Assembly: GCF_029027405.1 (NCBI RefSeq)
Contig: NZ_CP093396.1
Coordinates: 124,001 to 188,000, forward strand
Length of the DNA: 64,000 bases
Direction: 5' to 3'
Source of the DNA: Sulfurimonas sp.
Lineage (GTDB): Bacteria > Campylobacterota > Campylobacteria > Campylobacterales > Sulfurimonadaceae
How positions within the stretch are numbered: position 1 is the first letter of the stretch; each line of letters opens with the position of its first letter. Under the pieces are notes generated by a model that worked only from the letters and a program-made list of their open reading frames with translations, did not search any database and was not told the origin of the DNA. The position numbers and the translations under genes are program-made. Shown here piece by piece: positions 53,251-60,984 of this stretch.

Positions 53251-54171
53251 TTATTTTTTTAACAAATCTTTTGGATAAACTCCATAAAATTCATAAAATA
53301 GCTTTGAGAAATGTCCTTGATGTTTGTAACCAACTTCTTTGGCAATCTCACCAATATTTAAAAACTGCTCTTTGAGAAGTATGTTTGCTTTTTCAAGACG
53401 CAGTTTTTGAATATAGCCATAAATGGTGGTTTTATAGACTTTTTTAAATACTTTTTTTAGTTTTGATTCATTTGTCGCACACAAATGAGCCAATATACTT
53501 ATGCTAGGTGGACTTGTAAAACTACGCAGTAAAATAGCTTTAGAAGATCTTGCAATGCAGATTTCATCATTGCTAAGTTCATCATTTTGCATATCTACTA
53601 AAGCAAACCTATGAATCATAAACTCTAAAATATTATGCTCACACTTTATGCTGTTCATATAGTTATCACTCGAACTATTTATGATTTTCTCTATGATGTA
53701 TAAACTTATGGCATCTAATGGTTGAGTATGTATAAGTTCACAAGAAACTTCATCTTGAACTTTGTTGTATAAAAAATTTATGACTTCTTGTGAGTTTGAA
53801 CTTAGATATCTTTTTAGAATAAAATCGGCTATAAAAAGTACAAATATTTTCGTATCATCACCTTCGTTTATACTAAGTTTCAAATCCTGTCTTGAAGAAG
53901 TGAAAATATTTATACTATCTTCTTTTGCCACAAAAGTTTTTTTTGCAATATTATCTCTAATACTAAAGTCGCCTTTTTTACAAACAGTAATGACTACCAT
54001 CCTATCAAGGTTTTTTACTTTAAATTCTTTTTTGGATTTTAAGTCTAGATGCACATCAAAAAAGACTATGCCATTAGATATGTCAACTCGCGAGATATGC
54101 TCTTTTTTATGTTCATATAGTTTAGTTATTTTGTAGTTAGCGTCTGTAATATTAAAAAAGAAACTATCCAT
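53251..54171 (-). CDS. AraC-family transcriptional regulator
   Basis: A 306-residue regulator. The N-terminal 200 residues form a sensor part with strands such as IVFFDVHLDLKSKKEFKVKN and no recognised ligand signature. The C-terminal AraC domain (about 208-305) has two helix-turn-helix units ending IGEIAKEVGYKHQGHFSKLF and YGVYPKDL. It lies 10 bases after one SDR gene and 104 before the other, so it probably controls both. The arrangement resembles SDR loci activated by an electrophile or small aromatic compound, which is inferred. Confidence 0.9.
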   Translation of the reverse strand: MDSFFFNITDANYKITKLYEHKKEHISRVDISNGIVFFDVHLDLKSKKEFKVKNLDRMVVITVCKKGDFSIRDNIAKKTFVAKEDSINIFTSSRQDLKLSINEGDDTKIFVLFIADFILKRYLSSNSQEVINFLYNKVQDEVSCELIHTQPLDAISLYIIEKIINSSSDNYMNSIKCEHNILEFMIHRFALVDMQNDELSNDEICIARSSKAILLRSFTSPPSISILAHLCATNESKLKKVFKKVYKTTIYGYIQKLRLEKANILLKEQFLNIGEIAKEVGYKHQGHFSKLFYEFYGVYPKDLLKK

Positions 54172-54181
54172 TAGATGCTCA

Positions 54182-55000
54182 CTATAAGTTATAGTACTCT
54201 ATAACTCGTCGCTCAAAGTCTTCATCGCTTAATTCTTTTCTCATCGGTATAAATTTTTTTGCCTTATCGCCAACAGTAGCACGAGCTGGAAAGTTGTCAT
54301 TTTGAATTATTTCTAAGATTATATTAGAGATTCCTTGAGGTGAATTTCCATTATTTATTTGTGCAACTATCACAGGTGCGAGGTTTGAAACAAGAGATGC
54401 ATAAGGAGAGTTTTTGTCAAAAGTTTCAAAGTTTGTAACAAGGTTATCTCTTGCAAATTTAGTGTCAAAAAATCCTGGCAAGATAGAATGAACTCTTATA
54501 TTAAAATCTTTCAATTCATAACGAAGAGAGTCTGTAATGCCTTCAACCGCGTATTTACTAGAGTTGTAGAGAGTTAAAAGAGGAAGCCCGATTTTTCCTA
54601 AAAATGAAGAAATATTTATGATGATGCCATTTTTATTTTCTCTCATAATAGGAATGACTGCCTTACACATTCTTAAAACTCCAAATACATTTACATTAAA
54701 TTGAGAAAACATCTCTTCTTCGCTAACATCTTCAACTGTTGAGACTAGCCCGTAACCAGCGTTGTTTATAAGTATATCTATTTTCTTGTGCTTATCATAG
54801 ATGCTTTGAACTGCTTTGTTTACACTAGCCTCATCAGTAATGTCAAGATTTATGGGTATGATATTTTCTTCTTGTAAATCTTGGAGTTTTTTAATATCTC
54901 TTGTTCCTGCATAAACTAAAAAATCTTGTTTTGATAAAAACTCTGTAGCAGCCTTGCCCATGCCTGAACTGGCACCTGTTATTAAAACTATTTTTTTAAT
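54182..55000 (-). CDS. Short-chain dehydrogenase/reductase, copy 1, with apparent ATT start
   Basis: A 272-residue SDR if begun at the ATT at 55000. From there it reads (I)KKIVLITGASSGMGKAA, with a complete TGASSGMG nucleotide motif. The first ATG in frame (54961) would delete half of that motif. GAGG lies 7 bases before the ATT and a TGA stop lies two codons upstream. Starting here gives exactly the length and alignment of the paralog at 52328-53146. INNAGYG, NISSFLGKIG and LYNSSKYAVEG (Y-x-x-x-K) are intact. Substrate unknown. Confidence 0.85.
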   Translation of the reverse strand: MKKIVLITGASSGMGKAATEFLSKQDFLVYAGTRDIKKLQDLQEENIIPINLDITDEASVNKAVQSIYDKHKKIDILINNAGYGLVSTVEDVSEEEMFSQFNVNVFGVLRMCKAVIPIMRENKNGIIINISSFLGKIGLPLLTLYNSSKYAVEGITDSLRYELKDFNIRVHSILPGFFDTKFARDNLVTNFETFDKNSPYASLVSNLAPVIVAQINNGNSPQGISNIILEIIQNDNFPARATVGDKAKKFIPMRKELSDEDFERRVIEYYNL

Positions 55001-55086
55001 GATAATACCTCATTGTAAATTAAGTATATGAGTATATCATACACAATTATAAAATCACTATATATATCAATAACGCAGGACAAAAA

Positions 55087-55980
55087 ATGGACTTTTTTAA
55101 ATATATACACGCAGTAGGAACTGGACCTAAGGGTAACAGAGATTTAAGTTTTGAAGAATCAAAAGATATGATGGATCAGATTTTGAATCAGAGTATTCCA
55201 AGTGAACAAACAGCAGCCTTCCTTTTAGGTTGGAGACTAAAACCAGAGACAATAACGGAGTTTCGTGGAGCGATAGAAGCTTGTGACGCTTACATAAAAA
55301 AAACTACAGTTGCCAACTCTTTAGAGCTTGGTTATCCCTTTGATGGAAAAGCTAAAAACCCTTATATTTTTCCTCTTGTAGCAAAAGTTCTTGAAGAATC
55401 AGGACTTAACCTTGTTGTTATTGGAGATGAGCTTACTCCTGCAAAAGGTGGGATAACTATCAAAGATATCGTTACAAACATAGACCTACACAAAAATGCT
55501 CACTACTTTGACCGTGCAGACTTTTTCCCTAAGATAAGTGACCTTACCGAACTTCGTATGAAACTAGGTCTTCGCAGTGGTTTTAACACTATAGAAAAAC
55601 TTCCTGGTGTTGCAAACAGTGAGTATGCTATCACAGGTGTGTTTCACAAGCCGTATGTAAAAAAATATGTAAAGATATTCTCTGATAGATATAAAAGATT
55701 TGCACTTATCCAAGGAAATGAAGGAACACCTGAGCTATTTAGTAAAGGTCGTTTATGGATTTCAAATGGTGATGAGGTAGAAGAGATAGTAGTTGACCCA
55801 GCAAACTACGGAATTAACTATGCAAAATCATCAGATGCTATAACTTTAGAAGACTCACTAAGTCAGCTAAATAACCCATCTGATGAGTATATGAAACTTG
55901 CAAAACTAAACGCTGCAGTTTATCTTTTTGTAACCCAAAATGCTTCTAGTATTGATGAGGCTTGGGAAAAACTAAACTAA
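55087..55980 (+). CDS. TrpD2/YbiB-like glycosyltransferase family 3 protein
   Basis: A 297-residue protein of the nucleoside phosphorylase/anthranilate phosphoribosyltransferase fold. An N-terminal helical domain has IPSEQTAAFLLGWRLKPET (GT3_N, about 37-55), then a second domain with YAITGVFHKPYVKKYVKIF and RFALIQGNEGTPEL. The catalytic glycine-rich loop of true TrpD (GTGGD) is absent; GYPFDGKAKNPYIFPLVAKV takes that region. That is the pattern of TrpD2/YbiB, a nucleic-acid-binding relative. True anthranilate activity is therefore unlikely. Confidence 0.82.
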   Translation: MDFFKYIHAVGTGPKGNRDLSFEESKDMMDQILNQSIPSEQTAAFLLGWRLKPETITEFRGAIEACDAYIKKTTVANSLELGYPFDGKAKNPYIFPLVAKVLEESGLNLVVIGDELTPAKGGITIKDIVTNIDLHKNAHYFDRADFFPKISDLTELRMKLGLRSGFNTIEKLPGVANSEYAITGVFHKPYVKKYVKIFSDRYKRFALIQGNEGTPELFSKGRLWISNGDEVEEIVVDPANYGINYAKSSDAITLEDSLSQLNNPSDEYMKLAKLNAAVYLFVTQNASSIDEAWEKLN

Positions 55981-56009
55981 TTTTAAGACTGTTAAATAAG
56001 TACAATTTT

Positions 56010-56101
56010 TTTAGGAAATGGGACTTTTAAACTATGCTTTGAAATGGCATAGTTCACATGAGTCCCGCAAAAAAGGCGAGGCTAAAGCCTCACTTCCTAA
56101 A
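56010..56101. other. Structured three-way-junction element (possible small RNA or dispersed repeat)
   Basis: An 8-base closing stem (56010-56017 with 56094-56101) encloses two further hairpins. The first has a 6-base outer stem (GGGACT/AGTCCC) and an 8-base inner stem (AACTATGC/GCATAGTT). The second is GAGGC-TAAA-GCCTC. Nothing encodes a protein here. It follows the TrpD2-like gene by about 30 bases. Confidence 0.6.
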
Positions 56102-56144
56102 TTCAGCTAGGATGTCAGCATTTGTTAGCTTATTTACTTAAGTC

Positions 56145-56441
56145 TTATTTTGATTCAGCAATTTCTTTTACCTTTTTCCAATCCATAATAGATTTTGAAA
56201 AAGGCCACGATTTAGATAATGTTGATATCCATGCAAGGTCTTGAGCAAAACTACCAATTAGTATACCTGATGCAAAGATAAGGTAAGATGCATCAGTTTG
56301 AAAAAAATATATATATAAACATATCAATAAAATTATTGAACGAGCTATGAAAATATTTTTCAAGCTATAAAGATAATCTAAAAATATATTATCAATTTCT
56401 TTTTTTGATAAAGTTAATATTGCTTTTTCTTTGTCAGTCAT
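56145..56441 (-). CDS. Small membrane protein of unknown function
   Basis: A 98-residue protein with a charged N-terminus, two transmembrane helices (about 30-48 and 52-68) and a basic C-terminal end (SIMDWKKVKEIAESK). Its stop codon lies in the gap after the structured element. No family recognised. The following 225 bases (56442-56666) hold no supportable gene. Confidence 0.65.
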   Translation of the reverse strand: MTDKEKAILTLSKKEIDNIFLDYLYSLKNIFIARSIILLICLYIYFFQTDASYLIFASGILIGSFAQDLAWISTLSKSWPFSKSIMDWKKVKEIAESK

Positions 56442-56666
56442 TTTAATTCCTATAGCTAACGGAACGTGAGTTCAGCTCTGTTTTGTTGTGTCTTTATTAA
56501 AATATTGTGATTTTCTAAATTTAAATCTAAAATTTGAAAAAGATTATTCTGCATATTTGGATTTTAACTCTGTAAAAAAGCTATTCATTTCTTTATCATA
56601 TTGCCCTTCTTAACTTTTGTTTATTAGTATTTAGTCTCTTAGAGGTCTGTACTTTAGATATGTCAT

Positions 56667-57035
56667 CTATTTTGACCATATAAACAGTTTTCTTTTTACT
56701 TTAATATTGTTGTCTTCATTTGGGTTAGTTTCTTCGTACACATACAGGGCTATAAATAAAGCAACTGCAAATATATGAGCGACAAGACCAAATAATGCCC
56801 AAAGAATATTCCTTTGATTCATTTTTTTTGCTAAAAAATATAGCCAAATAGCTACAACAATACTGTGGACATGATTTAGTAACAAACTGATAGCAAGTAT
56901 TCCCCAAGTTAGCAAAGGTGTTGCTCCATTGATTTGTTTAACTTGTGCAGTTACAGCGGTTCCTAAAAAATAGGTAATCATTATTGCTGGTATATACCAA
57001 TATATTAATTTTTCAATTTCTTTTCGTAAGTTCAT
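56667..57035 (-). CDS. Small polytopic membrane protein
   Basis: A 122-residue protein from the ATG at 57035, which has a GAGGA site 5 bases ahead; an earlier in-frame ATG cluster up to 57068 would overlap the upstream gene. Three to four hydrophobic helices are visible (about 10-28, 37-60, 68-98), followed by a basic tail. A tandem partner of the 290-residue membrane protein upstream. Function unknown. Confidence 0.65.
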   Translation of the reverse strand: MNLRKEIEKLIYWYIPAIMITYFLGTAVTAQVKQINGATPLLTWGILAISLLLNHVHSIVVAIWLYFLAKKMNQRNILWALFGLVAHIFAVALFIALYVYEETNPNEDNNIKVKRKLFIWSK

Positions 57036-57072
57036 TATGTTCCTCGTTTTTGTTATCATCATCATCATTTAC

Positions 57073-57945
57073 CTAGATGGTATCTTTTTTAATATAAGCA
57101 TAAACTTTTGTGCCTAAATTTATAGAAAAATACGCTATGTAAGCTGTCATGATGACTTTTACTATGAAGAAAGAGCCCATTATCTCTAAAGTATTTCCGG
57201 GAGTAAAAGGCATTGAGGGTAGAATAACGCCCATAGTGATTAAACGCGTCAATATAGAAGGATTGGCTTTTTTCCAATATCCTATAGCCATGCTAAAAGG
57301 TAATAATACAATAAGTGAACTAATAAATAGACTAATAGATAGGTTGGCAATAATAGCTACTATTCGAAATTTTTCATTAGGATAGTTCCCTTGAATAAGT
57401 TCTTTAATATCAATAAACGATATGTCCAGTAGCATTATAACGATGCCAATGACTATGGATAAGATAATTAAAGTTATTTGAAAGTTCCATGAGATTGTAT
57501 GCGATTCTTTTTTAACATTAGAACCTTCCATTGCACAAAACCACTCTTGTGATGACTTCATGAATAGCATCACATAGGAAGTTGCAACAATGATACTAAA
57601 AAGTACTGTTTCAATAATAGTGAAAGTATCAAGCATCGGCTTTTGTAACATAGCCACCGATCCAATAGCAAGAATTAAAAGAGCAGGTATGGAGATAATG
57701 AAAAAGATATTTCGAACAAGAATTTTCCCTTTAAACATACCAAATAATACAGCGCAATAAACCATTATGTTAATTAGAGTTATAAAATCAAAAGTATCTT
57801 TGGTGATTTTAAAAACAAACCCATAAAGAGCTGTCATGAAAAGTATAGAAAGTGCATAGTTTACACTCCATGGTCTTTGAGGAAGTTTGTTTTTAAGAGT
57901 ATCTGTAGAAACAGAAGTATTAGGCTTGGTATTTATTTTATACAA
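57073..57945 (-). CDS. Polytopic membrane protein of unknown function
   Basis: A 290-residue protein with seven or eight hydrophobic segments from about residue 30 onward and no enzymatic motif I recognise. The start is TTG (57945), 8 bases after AAGGA. It is followed after 37 bases by the 122-residue membrane protein, so they probably form a unit, possibly with the 33-residue frame upstream. Confidence 0.7.
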   Translation of the reverse strand: MYKINTKPNTSVSTDTLKNKLPQRPWSVNYALSILFMTALYGFVFKITKDTFDFITLINIMVYCAVLFGMFKGKILVRNIFFIISIPALLILAIGSVAMLQKPMLDTFTIIETVLFSIIVATSYVMLFMKSSQEWFCAMEGSNVKKESHTISWNFQITLIILSIVIGIVIMLLDISFIDIKELIQGNYPNEKFRIVAIIANLSISLFISSLIVLLPFSMAIGYWKKANPSILTRLITMGVILPSMPFTPGNTLEIMGSFFIVKVIMTAYIAYFSINLGTKVYAYIKKDTI

Positions 57946-57956
57946 TATCAGCTTCC

Positions 57957-58058
57957 TTAGTGTCTAACATTTGATTTGTTATATATTTCTGCTGATAAAA
58001 TTCTTTGCCGAATTTTATTAATTATATCTTGATATTGTTCTTGTAGTTCTATCTCCAT
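57957..58058 (-). CDS. Possible 33-residue small protein
   Basis: ATG-to-TAA frame with AGGAG about 11 bases ahead, encoding MEIELQEQYQDIINKIRQRI and a short tail. It is predicted helical and charged. It ends 11 bases before the TTG of the 290-residue membrane protein, so it could be a small gene or a translated leader. Support is limited to the ribosome site and position. Confidence 0.35.
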   Translation of the reverse strand: MEIELQEQYQDIINKIRQRILSAEIYNKSNVRH

Positions 58059-58094
58059 TTAAACTATTTCTCTCCTAGTAATTGTTATACAGTT

Positions 58095-58400
58095 TTATTT
58101 GTACCATTTTATTATCTTATATTTTTTCATATCAAATAATTTTGTTGTTCTCTCATTTACAAGAACTTTTTTACCAATATTGAGTCCTGAAGCTAATTGA
58201 TAGTCTATTTTAATAGTTCTGTTGTTTTCTAACTTGACCATTAAAAAAGAGTGAATGCCTGTATCATCTGTTGTTGCTCCAAAATCAACTACTGTTCCTT
58301 TTATTGTTAACTGAGATTTTGTTGATACTCCAAAATATATTATAAAGGGGATACTAATAATAAACAGGATAATAAAAATTTGTTCAAGTTTAATTTTCAA
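58095..58400 (-). CDS. Membrane-anchored protein with small beta domain
   Basis: A 101-residue protein: an N-terminal transmembrane helix (about 7-25), then a small beta-rich domain (LTIKGTVVDFGATTDDTGIH, FLMVKLENNRTIKIDY) of OB-like pattern. It has no cysteines or catalytic motif. Function unknown. Confidence 0.7.
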   Translation of the reverse strand: MKIKLEQIFIILFIISIPFIIYFGVSTKSQLTIKGTVVDFGATTDDTGIHSFLMVKLENNRTIKIDYQLASGLNIGKKVLVNERTTKLFDMKKYKIIKWYK

Positions 58401-58558
58401 TGCACTTCACCTTTGTATCACTATTTATTCAAAATCATTATATATAGAATAACCTTAAAACAGATAATTAACTATCATGGTTTATGATTGTTAATTATAA
58501 GTATTTAATATATTGGGAATGCATACTTAAGTTAATCCGTTTTAAAATACATTTCCAA

Positions 58559-58594
58559 GCTAGATTGCTTCGTTATGCTTCCTCGCAATGACTG
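58559..58594. repeat. Dispersed palindromic repeat of the ATTGC...GCAAT type
   Basis: AGATTGCTTCGTTATGCTTC then CTCGCAATGA. This motif (reverse: CATTGCGAGG...CGAAGCAATCT) is a widely scattered intergenic element known from many bacteria, including Rickettsia. Only one copy was noticed in this window, in the 287-base gap before the MFS gene. Confidence 0.65.
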
Positions 58595-58687
58595 TCATAC
58601 AAGAGGTGTATCATAAAACTAAACATCTACACACTACTTTAGTAAACTTTCCACTATAATTACAAAAAACATTTTTAAAGGTCTTTG

Positions 58688-59893
58688 ATGGATAAATTTT
58701 CCAACCATATTAGAAACATACTTCATGGATTTTTTCTTACTATTGGTACTACGATAGCTGAGCCTTCTACTATCTTACCTCTTATAGTTAACTACTTTGG
58801 TGGTAGTTCTATTTTGGTTGGTTTTTTTGCGGCTTTACTTCGTGGTGGGGCTATTGTTGTTCAGCTTTTTGCAGCATTTCAGGCACAGAGTTACTCTCTT
58901 ATGTTGCCTTATCTTAGACGGGTTTTTATAGTTAGGTTTTTTGCATGGTTTTTTATCGGTGTGGCAATCATCCTTTTTGGAGAAAATTCTCCGAATTTGA
59001 CGCTTTTTTCCATTGGTATTGGTCTTTTTATATTCTCATTTAGTGCTGGTTTTGGGGCGATTTATTTTAAAGATATCATAGGCAAGATATTTTCTCATAA
59101 GTTTCGTGGAAAGACTATGGCTTATAGACAGTTTTTCAGTGGGGCAGGTGGACTTCTTAGTGGAGCACTAGCTGGTTGGATTATTCATGCTTTTGAAGCA
59201 CCATATAGTTATGGATATCTCTTTATTATTAGCTCATTTATCATGGGTTTTGGCTACCTTTCTTTTGGTACCGTTGATGAACCTGTAAAAGAAAAAGTAA
59301 GCCAACGGGAAGACACTTTTAAAAAGTTTCTACACAACTCTTGGATGACTTTAAAAGGAGACAAAGACTTACAGATACAACTAAAGACTTTTCTTTTGGC
59401 CTATGGCTATCTTTTAGCTCTGCCGTTTATTATCCTAGATGCACAGACAAAAATCTCTCTTGATGGTGTAGCTATCGGTAGTCTTATTACCACTCAAATG
59501 GTAGGGGCTATGCTTAGTAATTTTTTGTGGGGAAGACTTAGTGGCAAAGGTTTAAATAAACTTACAGCAAATATATCTATATCTTTACAAATTATCGCAA
59601 TCTTTATAACATTTAACGCATCTACGCTTTATGAATACATGTTAATCTTTTTTCTTGTTGGAGCAGCATTAGATGGAAATCGCATAGCATCTGGAAACCT
59701 TATCTTAGCTCTTGCTCCTGCAGATAAAAGACCAGTTTATGTTGCTTTACAGATAAATATTATCTCTTTTGGATTGTTTTTTTCACTTATAGGGGGAGTT
59801 ATTCTACACTTCTTTAGTTATACAGTGCTTTATAGCACAGCAAGTGCCATGCTATTTTTGTCTTTATACTTTTCTTTTAAGCTTAAGGATTAA
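58688..59893 (+). CDS. Major facilitator superfamily transporter
   Basis: A 401-residue membrane protein from the ATG at 58688 (a TTG one codon earlier is also possible). Twelve helices in two halves are visible. The loop after helix 2 is short. FRGKTMAYRQFFSGAGGLLSGALAGWI near 138-164 resembles the RhaT/BmrA-type MFS pattern. No substrate can be assigned. It meets the next gene tail to tail with a 4-base overlap. Confidence 0.85.
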   Translation: MDKFSNHIRNILHGFFLTIGTTIAEPSTILPLIVNYFGGSSILVGFFAALLRGGAIVVQLFAAFQAQSYSLMLPYLRRVFIVRFFAWFFIGVAIILFGENSPNLTLFSIGIGLFIFSFSAGFGAIYFKDIIGKIFSHKFRGKTMAYRQFFSGAGGLLSGALAGWIIHAFEAPYSYGYLFIISSFIMGFGYLSFGTVDEPVKEKVSQREDTFKKFLHNSWMTLKGDKDLQIQLKTFLLAYGYLLALPFIILDAQTKISLDGVAIGSLITTQMVGAMLSNFLWGRLSGKGLNKLTANISISLQIIAIFITFNASTLYEYMLIFFLVGAALDGNRIASGNLILALAPADKRPVYVALQINIISFGLFFSLIGGVILHFFSYTVLYSTASAMLFLSLYFSFKLKD

Positions 59894-60288
59894 ATACCAA
59901 AAAAGCTTTTTATGAAAGCTCTCTCTTTTGGTGTTTCTATAAGAATCTTTACAGTCTCATCATCATTAGTTGTAATAACAAGATCATTACCTTCAACACT
60001 TAGATGCTCTTTTGCCCATTCTTTATCAAGCTCATCTAAGCGGTGTAAAACTTCAGCGTTGCTAGGTTTTTCTTTTTCATCTGTTTGTGTGTTTAGAATC
60101 TCTAGTCCACCCATTCTCTTTTCTAGTTTATAAGGACTGTAAACTTTTATGGCTTTATAAATTCTTTCTTCTTTTGGTTCTGGCATTGCTCTTTTCATAG
60201 ACAAAATACCCATAATTAAAAAACCTGATAGCAAAGCAAATACAAAAATCTTTTTTACTAAACTCATTTCACTTTTTTCTTCACTCAT
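59890..60288 (-). CDS. Membrane-anchored hypothetical protein linked to the Met8-like gene
   Basis: A 132-residue protein: one transmembrane helix (about 11-28) and a mostly charged soluble part with EVLHRLDELDKEWAKEHLSV and TPKERAFIKSFFGI at the end. It overlaps the Met8-like gene by 4 bases (ATGA), which suggests a role tied to heme d1 or siroheme synthesis, or simple co-transcription. No family recognised. Confidence 0.68.
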   Translation of the reverse strand: MSEEKSEMSLVKKIFVFALLSGFLIMGILSMKRAMPEPKEERIYKAIKVYSPYKLEKRMGGLEILNTQTDEKEKPSNAEVLHRLDELDKEWAKEHLSVEGNDLVITTNDDETVKILIETPKERAFIKSFFGI

Positions 60289-60854
60289 TTACTACTCCAA
60301 TTTTGTATATATTTTTGTGCTTTTTCATCAAGCATTTTCATTCTTTCTTTACCTTTTGGTAATGTTTTTCTTAAGTTTTTCATCTCTTTTAAAAAGTCGC
60401 CAATAGTATCTGGGATAAGATTTTGCAAATAAATTCTTAGATGCTTTGCCATCGCTGGAGATGCCCCTGATGTTGAAACAGCAATAGTTAAGTCATCTTT
60501 TTTGATATAAGATGGAAAGATAAAGTCACAGTAGTCTACTGAATCAACAGAGTTACATAAACAGTTATACTTTTTAGATTCGGCAAAAATTTTTGCTTGA
60601 AGAGGTATGTCATCAAGAGCAATAATAACAATGCCAAATTCTGAAATATCACCTTCTTTATAAGCTCTTTTCTCATAAGATAGCTTGTTCTTTTCTATAC
60701 ACTTTGACATATCACCTGATAAATCTAGAGAAATTATCGAAATATCTTGTGTAAAGTCTAGTAAATGCTCTAGCTTTTCATAGGCTATATGACCACCACC
60801 AACGATAAGTATTTTTTGATTATCAAGTTTTATAAAAGCAGGAAAGTAAGCCAT
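60285..60854 (-). CDS. Precorrin-2 dehydrogenase / sirohydrochlorin ferrochelatase (Met8/CysG-N-like)
   Basis: A 189-residue NAD-dependent enzyme that oxidises precorrin-2 to sirohydrochlorin and may insert iron. The Rossmann motif is ILIVGGGHIAYEKLEHLL near 17-34 (numbered from the ATG at 60854, which has AGAGA ahead; an ATG at 60881 is possible). The catalytic/aspartate region and the STSGASPAMAKHLR block (near 141-154) are typical. With SUMT at 40219 and the decarboxylase at 60985 it completes the front half of heme d1 synthesis. Confidence 0.92.
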   Translation of the reverse strand: MAYFPAFIKLDNQKILIVGGGHIAYEKLEHLLDFTQDISIISLDLSGDMSKCIEKNKLSYEKRAYKEGDISEFGIVIIALDDIPLQAKIFAESKKYNCLCNSVDSVDYCDFIFPSYIKKDDLTIAVSTSGASPAMAKHLRIYLQNLIPDTIGDFLKEMKNLRKTLPKGKERMKMLDEKAQKYIQNWSSK

Positions 60855-60908
60855 AAATCTCTTTTTATTTTTTAATGACATAATAGCATAATTTGAAAAG
60901 TTCCAAAC

Positions 60909-60922
60909 TTGATAGACATCAA
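60909..60922. promoter_or_regulatory. Perfect FNR/Dnr-type box between the Met8-like and siroheme decarboxylase genes
   Basis: TTGAT-AGAC-ATCAA. A TAAAAT -10 at 60944-60949 puts the box near -40 of a plus-strand promoter for the decarboxylase. It also lies upstream of the divergent Met8-like gene. Confidence 0.72.
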
Positions 60923-60984
60923 CTAAAATTAATTTAAATTAGCTAAAATCCTAAATACTAAAATTAAGCACAAAGACAATTAAT

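Noticed and set aside
55087-55980. Calling the GT3-fold protein TrpD
   Set aside because: The GTGGD phosphoribosyl-pyrophosphate loop is missing and no other trp gene is nearby; TrpD2/YbiB fits better.
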